Part shown: piece after piece, positions 36,662 through 45,507 of the stretch | Numbering within the stretch: the stretch's first letter is position 1 | Layout: each line of letters starts with the position of its first letter | Assembly (NCBI GenBank): GCA_963809795.1 | Contig: CAWELN010000019.1 | Span: 124,001 to 188,000, forward strand | Length of the DNA stretch: 64,000 nucleotides | Direction of reading: 5' to 3' | Origin: DASUAS01 sp963809795 | GTDB lineage: Bacteria > Actinomycetota > Acidimicrobiia > IMCC26256 > DASPTH01 | The notes under the pieces: model-generated | What the model was told of the DNA's origin: nothing | Database searches by the model: none | Seen by the model: only the letters and a program-made list of their open reading frames with translations | Made by a program: the position numbers and the translations under genes

Positions 36662-37489
36662 TCATCGTCCCCGGTACTCGGGGTCGCGCCGCTGCGCGAA
36701 CGCGCGCATGCCCTCCTTGAAGTCGTCACTGCGCACCGCGAGCTCTTCGGTGAGCGCCTCCCGCTCGAGCGCGTCGGCGAGGTTGCCGGTCAGACCGCGG
36801 TGCACGAGCTGCTTGGCCAGGCTCACCGCGACCGTGGGCGCGTGCGCGAACTCCTCGACCACCTCCTCCACCGCAGCGTCGAGCGTGCCGTCGTCGACCG
36901 TCTGGCTCACGAGACCCCACTCCGCCGCGAGGGCACCGTCGACGCGCTTGCCGCGCAGGATCATCTCCTTGGCTCGGGCCACGCCGATCAGCTGGGGCAG
37001 CAGGAACGTCGTGCCGCTGTCGGGGGTGAAGCCGCGCGCCACGAAGGGCACCCAGAACTGCGCCGAGCGCGCCGCGACGACGTGGTCGCCCGCCAGGGCC
37101 AGGGAGCTGCCGATTCCCGCGGCGTAGCCCTGCACGCCGGTGACGATCGGGATCTCGGCCTCGAACAACGTGCGGATCATGCGGTGCGGCGACGCGCGCA
37201 AGTTGCGCTGGAGGTGACCGGTGCGCGGCCGGTGCGGCGGCTCGCCGCCGTCGGTGCGCTCTCCCGTTCCGATCTCGGCGCCGGCGCAGAAGTGGTCACC
37301 GCGACCGCGGATCACGACGACCCGCAGCGCGTCGTCGGCGACCGCGCCGTCGACCGCATCGGTCACGGCGTCGAACATGGCCATGGTCATCGCGTTGCGC
37401 TTCTCCGGCCGATCGAGGGTGATGCGCCGCACCCCGCCGTCGTCGACCACCTCGACATCCGCGCCGGTACCGCCGCCGTCCCCGCTCAT
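36662..37489 (-). CDS. Enoyl-CoA hydratase/isomerase family protein
   Basis: A 275-residue crotonase. ITLDRPEKRNAM and the oxyanion segments GDHFCAGAEI and VQGYAAGIGSS are present. The catalytic segment ARGFTPDSGTTFLLPQ has Asp in place of the second glutamate and none at the first, the pattern of PaaG/PaaZ-type and delta3-delta2 isomerases, so double-bond isomerisation is more likely than hydration. The ATG at 37489 overlaps the stop of the HAD gene (ATGA). It is last of a minus-strand operon led by the ligase at 39940. Confidence 0.88.
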   Translation of the reverse strand: MSGDGGGTGADVEVVDDGGVRRITLDRPEKRNAMTMAMFDAVTDAVDGAVADDALRVVVIRGRGDHFCAGAEIGTGERTDGGEPPHRPRTGHLQRNLRASPHRMIRTLFEAEIPIVTGVQGYAAGIGSSLALAGDHVVAARSAQFWVPFVARGFTPDSGTTFLLPQLIGVARAKEMILRGKRVDGALAAEWGLVSQTVDDGTLDAAVEEVVEEFAHAPTVAVSLAKQLVHRGLTGNLADALEREALTEELAVRSDDFKEGMRAFAQRRDPEYRGR

Positions 37490-37890
37490 CGAGCGACTCG
37501 CTCCAGCAGAGCGGCGAGGCCGAGGTCGTGCGGGTTGGGCGCGAGGTACTCGACCACCGCGACGCGGTCGACGTCGGTGGGCAGCTCCTCGGGCCGGTCG
37601 TCGACGCACACGTGCGGGCGGTGTTCCACCGCCAGGTGGGCGGTGCTCCAGCGGCCGTCGGCCAACCGCTCGTCCTTGTCGTAGTAGGCGTGGACGAGAT
37701 CCTCGATGCCGAGCGACTCGGCGCGGCGCCGGGCGTACTCGCCCCCGCCGGCGCTCCACAGCACGACGGTGCTGCCCTGCGCACGGAGGTGCTCGAGCAC
37801 CGAACGCGCCAACGGACGGAGTGACGTGCCGGTGACCGAGTCGACCAGGCACCCGTCGACGTCGAACGCCCACACCGTGGTCGTGTTCAC
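37486..37890 (-). CDS. Small HAD-superfamily hydrolase
   Basis: A 134-residue HAD domain without a cap. Motif I is AFDVDGCLVDS, motif II is VVLWSAGG, and motif IV is probably VCVDDRPEEL. Small HAD proteins of this shape can be phosphatases or nucleic acid 3'-phosphatase relatives; the substrate is unknown. The GTG at 37890 overlaps the stop of the PPOX-like gene (GTGA), and its own stop overlaps the crotonase start. Such tight coupling suggests a supporting role in the same pathway, perhaps clearing phosphorylated or damaged intermediates; this is inference. Confidence 0.78.
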   Translation of the reverse strand: MNTTTVWAFDVDGCLVDSVTGTSLRPLARSVLEHLRAQGSTVVLWSAGGGEYARRRAESLGIEDLVHAYYDKDERLADGRWSTAHLAVEHRPHVCVDDRPEELPTDVDRVAVVEYLAPNPHDLGLAALLERVAR

Positions 37891-38357
37891 GTGAGTCGCA
37901 ACCGGGCGTTGTCCCACGTGACCGGTGCCTCGATGGGGGTGAGGCGCAGCATGGCCGCGCGGCCTGCATAGTGCCGCTTCGTGGCGTCGGGGACCTTCTT
38001 GCCGCCCAGCGCCTCCGACTCCATCCGGTAGCCGGCGTACTTGGCGGTGATGGCGGCGAGGGCGGTGTCGTATTCCTCGCCCGGCTCGAGCAGCTCGACG
38101 TCGGCGTAGACCATCACCGCACAGAGCTCGACCCACTTCTCGCCCCGCTCGACGAGGAAGGTGGCGCGGGGATCGGTGCGGACGTGCTCGACCTTGCGGG
38201 TCTTCGCCGGCGTGCGCACGTAGATCCGGCGGTCCCGCGCCACGAACCACACGGGGAGCGACACCGGTCGTCCGTCCCGTCGCAGCGTCGTGAGGATGCC
38301 GGTATGGGCGTGCTCGAGCTCGGCCCACGCTTCGTCTTCGCTGAGGCGCACTCCCAT
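37887..38357 (-). CDS. Pyridoxamine-phosphate-oxidase-like (PPOX/FDOR) protein
   Basis: A 156-residue split-barrel flavin/deazaflavin-binding protein. TGILTTLRRDGRPVSLPVWF and IYVRTPAKTRKVEHVRTD are the typical first half; AVMVYADVELLE follows. Actinobacterial members often use F420H2 to reduce unsaturated compounds, or bind FMN or heme; no motif decides between these. The ATG at 38357 is 26 bases after the ligase stop and the gene overlaps the HAD gene. An F420-dependent reductase would fit the two LLM enzymes in this window. Confidence 0.82.
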   Translation of the reverse strand: MGVRLSEDEAWAELEHAHTGILTTLRRDGRPVSLPVWFVARDRRIYVRTPAKTRKVEHVRTDPRATFLVERGEKWVELCAVMVYADVELLEPGEEYDTALAAITAKYAGYRMESEALGGKKVPDATKRHYAGRAAMLRLTPIEAPVTWDNARLRLT

Positions 38358-38383
38358 GTGGCGATGCCTTTCGTCAGCTTCCG

Positions 38384-39940
38384 TCAGATGGCGCGGGCGC
38401 GGCCGGCCCAGTAGGGCTCGCGCAGACGCCGTTTCTCGATCTTGCCGTTCGGCAGGCGGGGCAGCTCGTCGACGAAGTCGACCTGGCGGGGACACTTGAA
38501 GTGCGCGATCCGTTCCCGGCAGTGCTCCACGAGCGCGTCGGCGAGCGCCGGGCCGGCGTCGACGCCCGCCGCCGGCTCCACGATGGCCATGACCGACTCG
38601 CCCCATTCGTCGTCGGGCACGCCGATCACCGCGACGTCGGCGACCGCGGCGTGGGCCAGGAGGCACGCCTCGACCTCAGCCGGGTAGATGTTCACCCCGC
38701 CGGAGATCACCATGTCGATCTTGCGGTCGCACAAGAAGAGGTACCCGTCGTCGTCGAAGTAGCCGACGTCGCCGAGGGTGACCAACGAACCGCGCCGGAT
38801 CGACTCCGACTTCTCCCGGTCCTTGAAGTATTCGGCGTGCTCGTGACGCGCGGAGCCGATGTAGATCGAACCGGGCTCGCCGTCCGGGACCTCGTTGCCG
38901 TCGTCGTCGAGGACCTTCACGACCGCGCCGACGATGGGTCGGCCGACAGTGCCGGGCTTCTCCAACCACCGGCGCGGGGTGGCGATGGTGGCGGCGCCCT
39001 CGGTGCCGCCGTAGGTCTCGTAGACCACCGGCCCGAACCAGTCCATCATGCGTTGCTTCACGTCGACCGGGCACGGTGCGCCGGTGTGGAAGATGCTCTC
39101 GACCGACGACACGTCCGCCCGCGCCCGTTCCTGCTCCGGGAGCGCGAGGAGACGGACGAACATCGTCGGCACCATCTGCGTGTCGGTGACGTGATGGCGT
39201 TCGACGAGCTCGAGGAAGTGCTCCGGGGTCCACTGACGCATGACGACCACGGTGTGCCCGGCGTGCAACGCGTTCGTGACACCCGTGAACGGGCCCGCGT
39301 GGTACATGGGGCCGCACACGAGGTGGGTGCCGTGGTCGACGCGGATGCCGAAGCCCTGGCAGAACACGGCGGCGGCGGTCCCGGCGACGTCGTCCGGATC
39401 ACCCTCGGGGAGCGGGCGCCGCACGCCCTTGGGCTGCCCGGTGGTGCCCGACGTGTACATCATCACCGTGCCCGGGCTGCGCGGTGGCTGCGGTCCGGGC
39501 GGCCAGCGGTTCAGGTCGGTCAAGGGCCGGAAGTGCTCGATCTCGCCGACCGCGAAGCAGCGGTCGGGTCCGAGGCCCGCCTCCCGGGCGGCGGCCCGGC
39601 CGAGCTCGGCGAGATCGGCGTGGCCCACCAGGACCTTCGCCTCGCAGTTGGCCACGACGTACGCGGCTTCGGCCGGCGCGAGATGCGAGTTCACCGGGAC
39701 GAAGTAGAGGCCCGACTCCATCGCCGCCAGCCAGCACCCCAGGAACGTGCGGTGGTTGGGCAGCACGACCGCGATGGCGTCGCCGCGGCGCAGGCCGAGC
39801 GCGTGGAGCCCGCGCGCGATCGCGCGAGCGTGCTCGAGGAGCTCGCCGTAGGGGAGCACCCGACCGTCGGCGTCGACAACCGCGGTGCGATCGGGATCGG
39901 CGGACGCGACGCGCCAGAAGCCGAGCCCGGTGCCGTCCAC
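38384..39940 (-). CDS. AMP-forming acyl-CoA synthetase
   Basis: A 518-residue ligase with MMYTSGTTGQPKGVRRP (P-loop), YETYGGTEGAA, SLVTLGDVGYFDDDGYLF, DMVISGGVNIYPAEVE and the lysine motif PNGKIEKRRLREPYW. It is closest in pattern to the ligase at 22060 (same GVRR, HAGPF/HSAPL and PxEVKxRM blocks), so the two are likely paralogues for related acids. The GTG at 39940 is chosen because it is the only plausible start before the divergent dehydrogenase, whose ATG is 27 bases away. It leads the operon with the PPOX-like, HAD and crotonase genes. Confidence 0.88.
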   Translation of the reverse strand: MDGTGLGFWRVASADPDRTAVVDADGRVLPYGELLEHARAIARGLHALGLRRGDAIAVVLPNHRTFLGCWLAAMESGLYFVPVNSHLAPAEAAYVVANCEAKVLVGHADLAELGRAAAREAGLGPDRCFAVGEIEHFRPLTDLNRWPPGPQPPRSPGTVMMYTSGTTGQPKGVRRPLPEGDPDDVAGTAAAVFCQGFGIRVDHGTHLVCGPMYHAGPFTGVTNALHAGHTVVVMRQWTPEHFLELVERHHVTDTQMVPTMFVRLLALPEQERARADVSSVESIFHTGAPCPVDVKQRMMDWFGPVVYETYGGTEGAATIATPRRWLEKPGTVGRPIVGAVVKVLDDDGNEVPDGEPGSIYIGSARHEHAEYFKDREKSESIRRGSLVTLGDVGYFDDDGYLFLCDRKIDMVISGGVNIYPAEVEACLLAHAAVADVAVIGVPDDEWGESVMAIVEPAAGVDAGPALADALVEHCRERIAHFKCPRQVDFVDELPRLPNGKIEKRRLREPYWAGRARAI

Positions 39941-39967
39941 GAGAAAAGAGATTACTGTTTTTCCGAG
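39941..39967. promoter_or_regulatory. Short A/T-rich divergent control region
   Basis: Only 27 bases separate the ligase GTG (-) and the dehydrogenase ATG (+). They contain AAAAGAGATTACTGTTTTT, strikingly A/T-rich for this genome, flanked by GAAAA and TTTTC. Each promoter must reach into the other gene or give leaderless mRNA. Confidence 0.4.
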
Positions 39968-41105
39968 ATGGCCGACGAGTTCCGTGACCAGCTGCGCGCC
40001 CGCTTCGCGGAGCACCACCCGGGCCCACCTCCGAAGGGTCGGGAGGCGCGCCTGGAGTGGCAACGCGCGTGGTGCGCCACCGCGGTCGACCACGAGCTCG
40101 CCGGGCCGAGTTGGCCCCGCGAGTACGGCGGCATGGACCTCACGTTCGAGGAGCAGGTGGTGTACGCGGAGGAGGCGGCGCGCGCCCGCGTCCCCGGCGT
40201 GCCCGGTACCGGCGTCGGCATCGCCGGGCCCACGGTCATCCGGTACGGCACCGAGGAGCAAAAGCTCCGGTTGCTGCGCCCGATGCTGCGCGCCGACGTG
40301 ATCTGGGCCCAGGGCTACTCCGAACCCGAGGCCGGGTCCGATCTGCCGGCGCTGCGCACGACAGCAGTGCGCGACGGCGATCGCTACGTCGTCCACGGCC
40401 AGAAGGTGTGGAGCTCGAGCGCCGACATCGCCGACGTCCTCTTCAGCCTGGTGCGGACCGGCGGTCCCGACTCGGGCCGCGACGGCATCACGTACCTGCT
40501 GATCGATGCCCACGCACCGGGCGTCACCGTGCGCCCGCTGCGCGACATGACCGGCGACTCGGGGTTCTGCGAGATCTTCCTCGACGGCGTCGAGGTACCG
40601 GTCGAGAACCGCATCGGCGAGGAGAACCGCGGGCTGGGACATCACCCGCACCAGCCTCGGTCACGAGCGCGCCGCCGGCGCCCTCACCCAGGCCCGGTTC
40701 TACGACCGGATCGTGCGCGAGCTCGCGGCGCTCGCCCGTGCGTGCGGCCGGGCCGACGACCCGATCGTGCGCCAGCGCCTCGCGCACTTCGCCGCCGCCC
40801 AGCGGATCATGTCGCTGAACGCGGCGCGCATGATCGCCACCATCGTGCAGGAGGGCGAGCCGGGGCCGGGATCGTCGACGTCCCGTCTCTTCAACACGCT
40901 CTTCGAGCAGCAGCTGCACGAGTTCGCCGTCGATCTGCTCGGGCCCGCCGGCGTGCTCGATCGACGCGATCCACACGCCGTCGAGCGCGGCCGGTGGACG
41001 CGGGGCTTCCTGCGCACCCGGGCCTCGACCATCGGGGCCGGGACCGCCGAGATCCAGCGCAACACCATCGCCGAGCGCGTCCTCGGGCTCCCGCACGACC
41101 CCTGA
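39968..41105 (+). CDS. Acyl-CoA dehydrogenase (one frameshift)
   Basis: About 379 residues once one extra G near 40632 is removed. The first phase contains FRDQLRARFAEHHPG, GPSWPREYGGMDLTFEEQVV, AQGYSEPEAGSDLPAL and HGQKVWSSSADIADV. The second has WDITRTSLGHERAAG, ARFYDRIVRELAALA and TIGAGTAEIQRNTIAERVLG. In the last motif the EGT catalytic glutamate is replaced (AGT), as in many actinobacterial FadE proteins that place the base elsewhere. The gene is divergent from a ligase and convergent with a crotonase, with a hairpin in the gap at 41125. Confidence 0.86.
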
Positions 41106-41124
41106 TCCATGAACCGCGTCTGGA

Positions 41125-41142
41125 GAAGGGTCAGACCCCTTC
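41125..41142. terminator. Inverted repeat between convergent genes (GAAGGG/CCCTTC)
   Basis: GAAGGG, six bases, CCCTTC; the centre is GGGTCAGACCC. It lies between the ends of the dehydrogenase (+) and the crotonase (-) and is a plausible weak two-way terminator. Confidence 0.45.
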
Positions 41143-41170
41143 GGTGACGCCGGTTCGTGAGCGCGTTCGG

Positions 41171-41932
41171 TCAGTGTCCGGCGAGGAACGCCTTCGCCGC
41201 CGCGATCGACTCCTCGGAGCCACTGCACTCGGCGAAGCGCTCGGTCTCGACGTCGAGGTACTCGTGGAGCGGGAGGGTGATCGCGTCGTCGAGGTTCTGC
41301 TTCATGAGCCGCGCCGCCGTGGGTGGCATCGCCGCCAAGCGGGCGGCGATGGCGTCGACGCGATCGCGCAGCGCGTCGTCGTCGAGCACCGAGCTCACGA
41401 GCCCGATGCGCACGGCCTCCTCCGCGCCGACGCGCTCCCCGAGCAAGAGCAACTCGCGCGCCTTGGCTGGTCCGACGGCCCGGGTGAGCACCCACGCGCT
41501 CCCGTGGTCGCCCGAGCTGCCGACGCGCAGGAACGCGGTGACGAACACCGCCGAGCGGGCGGCGTAGCGCAGGTCGCACGCGCAGGCGAACGACAGGCCC
41601 GCGCCGGCGCACGGGCCGTTGACGGCCGCCACGGTGATCGCCGGCATCGTGTGCAGCAGCTCGGCGATCTCCATGATCGAGCGCAGGTCGAGCGGCGCGG
41701 CGTCGTCGTCGCCACCACCCGGGTCGCCGGCCATCGCAGTGACGTCGCCGCCGGCGCTGAACCCGCGCCCGGCGCCGGTCAACACGACCACGCGGACCGT
41801 GGCGTCGTCGGCGAGGGCGCGCAGCGTGTCGCGCAGCGCGAGGACGTGCTCCAGGTCGAGCGCGTTGAGCCGTTCGGGGCGATCCAGGGTGACGGTCGTG
41901 ACCGCGCCGTCGTGCTCGACGACGATGCTCAG
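41171..41932 (-). CDS. Enoyl-CoA hydratase/isomerase family protein, apparent CTG start
   Basis: A 253-residue crotonase. VTLDRPERLNALD, GRGFSAGGDV and VNGPCAGAGLS are clear; the segment RVGSSGDHGSAWVL has Asp at the second acid position, as in isomerase-type members. In this frame there is no ATG, GTG or TTG between the preceding gene and the first conserved strand. The best candidate is CTG at 41932, which overlaps the TGA of the molybdenum-subunit gene (CTGA), exactly where ATGA or GTGA couples other genes here. A sequencing substitution is the alternative. It is last in the TetR-thiolase-molybdenum subunit operon. Confidence 0.85.
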   Translation of the reverse strand: MSIVVEHDGAVTTVTLDRPERLNALDLEHVLALRDTLRALADDATVRVVVLTGAGRGFSAGGDVTAMAGDPGGGDDDAAPLDLRSIMEIAELLHTMPAITVAAVNGPCAGAGLSFACACDLRYAARSAVFVTAFLRVGSSGDHGSAWVLTRAVGPAKARELLLLGERVGAEEAVRIGLVSSVLDDDALRDRVDAIAARLAAMPPTAARLMKQNLDDAITLPLHEYLDVETERFAECSGSEESIAAAKAFLAGH

Positions 41933-44271
41933 GACGCGCTCGCTCTCGCCGCCTCGACGAGCGCGAAGATCTGCTCGGGTCCGAGCGGCGTCTTCGTAGC
42001 CTTCACGCCGAGTGGGCGGAGCGCGTCGGCGACCGCGTTGGCGACCGCCGCGTGCGCGCCGATGGCACCACCCTCGCCCATGCCCTTGTACCCACCGGGG
42101 TTGGTGGTCGACTCGGTCTCGATGTGGCCGACCTCGATCGCCGGGACCTCCGAGGTGGTCGGGGGCAGGTAGTCCATGAACGTGGTGGTGAGCGGGTTGC
42201 CCTCGTCGTCGTAGACGAAGTCCTCGAGCAGCACGCCGCCCATGCCCTGCACCACGCCGCCGAAGATCTGGCCCTCGACGACCATCGGGTTGATCATCTT
42301 CCCGCAGTCCTCGGAGACGATGTAGCGCTTCACCTCCGGGAGCCAGCTCTGGGCGTCGACCTCGACCACGCAGACGTGCGTCGCGTTCGACCAAGTGGGG
42401 AACTGCTTCGGCCGGAACCGCACCGTCGCCTCGAGCCCGCTGCCCATCTCGCCCGGCAGCTCGTGCGCGCTGAGCAACGCCTGCTTGGCGACGTCCTTCA
42501 TGGTGACCGACTTCGACGGCGTGCCCCGCACCGAGACGACGCTCTCGGCGATCTCGAGGTCTTCGGGTGCCGCCTCCATCATGTGCGCGGCGATCGCGAG
42601 CACCTTCTCGCGCACCGCGACGGTCGCCTCCCGCGCCGCGCCGCCCGCGACCACTGCGGTGCGGCTCCCGCCGGTGCCGGGTCCGTAGGGCGTCGACTGC
42701 GAGTCGGCCTGGACGATGGTGACGTCCTCGTACGCCACCCCGAGGTGCTCGGCGACGATCTGCGCCATGGTGGTCTCGATGCTCTGGCCGTGCGACGTGG
42801 TGCCGAGATAGGCCATGACGCGGCCGCTGGTGTCGACCTTGACCGTGGCCGCCTCGGTGGCGAGGGTGTTGCCGCCCATCGACGTCGGCTCCACGTAGCA
42901 GCAGATGCCCACCCCGAGGTAGCGACCTTCGGCGAGCGCGGCGGCCTGCTCCTTGCGGAAGGCCTCGTAGTCGAGGATCTCGAGTGCCTGCTCGAGCGTC
43001 TCGAGCGGTGTGATCTCCTGGAACACGTTGCCGGTCGGCGCGGTGAACGGGAGGTCGGAGGCGGCGAGGAGGTTGCGGCGACGGAACTCGGCGGGGTCGA
43101 GGCCGATCTCGTTGGCGGCGTGGTCGATCGCCACCTCGCGTGCGGTGGTCTCGAACATCCACGGGCCCCGGTAGGCAGCCTTCCCCATGGTGTTCGTCCA
43201 GCTCATCTCCATGGCGAACCCGTAGCGTGGGATCTTGTACGGCCCGGGCACGAGCATCGGGTCGATCGCCGCCGGGCACACCGCGTAGGCGCCGACGTCG
43301 GCCTTGGCGTCGGCGGTGATGGCCTGGATGATCCCGTCGTCGTCGACCGCCATCCGCACGTGGGCGTACTCGTTGCGGGAGTGGCCGGCCGAGAGCAGGT
43401 TCTCGCGCCGGTCCTCGATCCACTTCACCGGGCGCCCGAGCAGGAACGAGGCCAGCGCGACCGCGCACTCCTCCCGGTACACGAACATCTTCTGGCCGAA
43501 GCCGCCACCGACGTCGCGAGCCGTCACCCGCACGTTGCCGTCGGGGACCTGGAGGAAGCGGCTGAAGAAGTTGCGGGTCTCGTGCACCGACTGCGTCGCG
43601 CAGACGATCTCGAGCTCGTTGCGACCCCGCGGGTACGACACCACGATGCCGCGGGTCTCCATGGGCATGGCGACGTAGCGGTTCTGCACGACGTCGCACT
43701 CCACGACGTGCGCGGCGCCGGCGAAGACCTCGTCGAGGTCGGGGGAGAGCGGCATGAAGGGCACCGCCGCCATCGCGTTCGACTCCAGGCCCCAGCCTGC
43801 GTGCACGATGTTCTCGGTGTCGGCGGCGGCGGTCATGTAGTCGACAACCGGCGGCTGGGGCTCGTAGTCGACCTCGATCGCCTCGCACGCGTCCTCCGCC
43901 AGGTAGCGCGACTCGGCGACGACCACGGCCACCGGGTCGCCGACATACCGGACGTCGGTGATGGCGAGCGGTGGCGGCACCACGAGCTCCTCGCCGAGCA
44001 TGGCGTGGTACCCGGGCCCGGTGATCCCGTTGAAGTCCTCCCACGTGTAGACGGCGACCACGCCCGGCATCTCCTTGGCCGCACTCGTGTCGATCCGCGT
44101 GATGGCGGCGCGTGCGAGGTCGCTGCGGAGGAAGGCGGCGTGCAGGGTGCCCGACACCTTCACGTCGTCGACGTAGAGCCCGTGCCCGGTGAGGAGACGC
44201 TGGTCTTCCTTGCGGGTGACGGACTGCCCGAGATAGCGCGCGGCGACCGGCGAGAGGGGAGTCGAAGTCAT
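41929..44271 (-). CDS. Xanthine-dehydrogenase/CoxL-type molybdenum subunit
   Basis: A 780-residue molybdopterin-cytosine-dinucleotide-binding large subunit. Features are TRKEDQRLLTGHGLYVDD at the N-terminus, VRVTARDVGGGFGQKM, AYRGPWMFE near residue 365, GTTSHGQSIETTMAQI, YGPGTGGSRTA and the catalytic glutamate region GMGEGGAIGA near 732. The active-site loop AYRGPW is neither the AYxCSFR of true CO dehydrogenase nor the AYRGAGR of form II, so it is another hydroxylase. No [2Fe-2S] or FAD subunit is encoded nearby, although the family normally needs them. TAGATT seven bases before the ATG suggests a leaderless start. It follows the thiolase by 24 bases. Confidence 0.88.
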   Translation of the reverse strand: MTSTPLSPVAARYLGQSVTRKEDQRLLTGHGLYVDDVKVSGTLHAAFLRSDLARAAITRIDTSAAKEMPGVVAVYTWEDFNGITGPGYHAMLGEELVVPPPLAITDVRYVGDPVAVVVAESRYLAEDACEAIEVDYEPQPPVVDYMTAAADTENIVHAGWGLESNAMAAVPFMPLSPDLDEVFAGAAHVVECDVVQNRYVAMPMETRGIVVSYPRGRNELEIVCATQSVHETRNFFSRFLQVPDGNVRVTARDVGGGFGQKMFVYREECAVALASFLLGRPVKWIEDRRENLLSAGHSRNEYAHVRMAVDDDGIIQAITADAKADVGAYAVCPAAIDPMLVPGPYKIPRYGFAMEMSWTNTMGKAAYRGPWMFETTAREVAIDHAANEIGLDPAEFRRRNLLAASDLPFTAPTGNVFQEITPLETLEQALEILDYEAFRKEQAAALAEGRYLGVGICCYVEPTSMGGNTLATEAATVKVDTSGRVMAYLGTTSHGQSIETTMAQIVAEHLGVAYEDVTIVQADSQSTPYGPGTGGSRTAVVAGGAAREATVAVREKVLAIAAHMMEAAPEDLEIAESVVSVRGTPSKSVTMKDVAKQALLSAHELPGEMGSGLEATVRFRPKQFPTWSNATHVCVVEVDAQSWLPEVKRYIVSEDCGKMINPMVVEGQIFGGVVQGMGGVLLEDFVYDDEGNPLTTTFMDYLPPTTSEVPAIEVGHIETESTTNPGGYKGMGEGGAIGAHAAVANAVADALRPLGVKATKTPLGPEQIFALVEAARASAS

Positions 44272-44278
44272 GGCTCGG

Positions 44279-44284
44279 AATCTA
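44279..44284 (-). promoter_or_regulatory. -10 box (TAGATT) before the molybdenum-subunit gene
   Basis: TAGATT lies seven bases before the ATG at 44271, inside the 24-base gap after the thiolase gene; a possible internal leaderless promoter. Confidence 0.4.
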
Positions 44285-44295
44285 CGCGTCCGGCT

Positions 44296-45474
44296 TCAGA
44301 CCCGCTCGACGATGGTCCCCGTCCCGAGCCCGCCTCCGCAGCACATGGTGACGAGCGCGCGTTGCTTCCCGGACCGCGCCAGCTCGTGGACCGCCTTGGT
44401 GAGCAGGATGGTGCCGGTGCCGCCGAGCGGGTGCCCCAGCGCGATGGCGCCCCCGTTCGGGTTCACGCGGTCCATGTCGGCCCCGGTGGCACGCTGCCAC
44501 CCGAGGACGACCGACGCGAACGCCTCGTTGATCTCGACCAGGTCGATGTCGTCGATGGTGAGCTTGTTGCGCTCCAGCAGGTGCTCCGTCGCGGGGATGG
44601 GCCCGGTGAGCATCAACACCGGGTCGCTGCCCTGGATGCACGTGTCGACGATGCGGGCCCGGGGCTCGAGCCCGAGCGCCTCGGCCTTGTCGGCGGTCAT
44701 GAGCAGGAGCGCACCGGCTCCGTCGCTGATCTGCGACGCGGTGCCCGCGGTGTGGAACGCGGGGTCGCGATCGAGCACCGGCTTCAGGTTGGCGAGCGCC
44801 TCGAGCGTCGTGTCGCGCAGGCCTTCGTCGCGGTCGACGGTGCGGGTGCCGTTCACCTCGCCCTGCTCGTCACGCGTCGGCGCCTCGACGGGCACGATCT
44901 GCGTGTCGAAGCGCCCTTCGGCCCACGCGGCCGCGGCGCGGTCCTGCGACTGCTTGCCGAACCGGTCGAGCTCGTCGCGGCCGACGCCGAACGTCTCGGC
45001 GATGCGCTCCGCGCCCTCGAACTGCGAAGTGTTCTCGTAGTGCTCCCAGTAGTGCTTGTTGATGGGCTTGCCCACGAACGGGTCCTTCGGGACGGTCGAT
45101 CCCATCGGCACCGCGCTCATCACCTCCACCCCGCAGGCCACCGCGACGTCGACGACGCCCGCCGCGACCAGGGCGGTGGCCATGTTGGTGGCCTGTTGCG
45201 ACGAGCCGCACTGCGTGTTGACGGTGGTCGCGGCGGCCTCGAGCGGGAGCCCGGCCTGCAGCCACGCGGTGCGGGTGACGTTGGCCGCCTGCATGCCGAC
45301 CTGCCCGACGCAGCCGCCCACGACCTGCTCCACCTCGGCGGGATCGATGCCCGAGCGTTCGACCACCGCCCGCTGCACCTCGGCCAGGAGGTCGGCGGAG
45401 TGCATGCCGGAGAGCCCACCGTTGCGGCGCCCGACCGGCGTCCGCACCGCTTCCACCACTACGACGTCGCGCAT
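44296..45474 (-). CDS. Acetyl-CoA acyltransferase (thiolase), FadA-type
   Basis: A 392-residue degradative thiolase with the full catalytic set: Cys89 in NTQCGSSQQA, His348 in ALGHPLGGTG and Cys379 in CCGGGLGTG. It cleaves 3-ketoacyl-CoA with CoA, releasing acetyl- or propionyl-CoA. The N-terminus RDVVVVEAVRTPVGRRNG and insert PKDPFVGKPINKHYWEHYEN match FadA5/FadA6-like actinobacterial thiolases of steroid and fatty acid clusters. It lies 33 bases after the TetR gene and 24 before the molybdenum-subunit gene, so it is probably controlled by that regulator. Confidence 0.9.
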   Translation of the reverse strand: MRDVVVVEAVRTPVGRRNGGLSGMHSADLLAEVQRAVVERSGIDPAEVEQVVGGCVGQVGMQAANVTRTAWLQAGLPLEAAATTVNTQCGSSQQATNMATALVAAGVVDVAVACGVEVMSAVPMGSTVPKDPFVGKPINKHYWEHYENTSQFEGAERIAETFGVGRDELDRFGKQSQDRAAAAWAEGRFDTQIVPVEAPTRDEQGEVNGTRTVDRDEGLRDTTLEALANLKPVLDRDPAFHTAGTASQISDGAGALLLMTADKAEALGLEPRARIVDTCIQGSDPVLMLTGPIPATEHLLERNKLTIDDIDLVEINEAFASVVLGWQRATGADMDRVNPNGGAIALGHPLGGTGTILLTKAVHELARSGKQRALVTMCCGGGLGTGTIVERV

Positions 45475-45507
45475 GTCATGACCGCCTGGTTCGCTGGGAT
45501 GGGGACT

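Noticed and set aside
2067..41105. Programmed frameshifting as explanation of the phase changes
   Set aside because: The twelve sites share no slippery sequence or stem-loop and occur in unrelated genes; errors are simpler.
41929..44271. Aerobic carbon monoxide dehydrogenase
   Set aside because: The AYxCSFR active-site loop is missing (AYRGPW instead) and coxS and coxM are absent.
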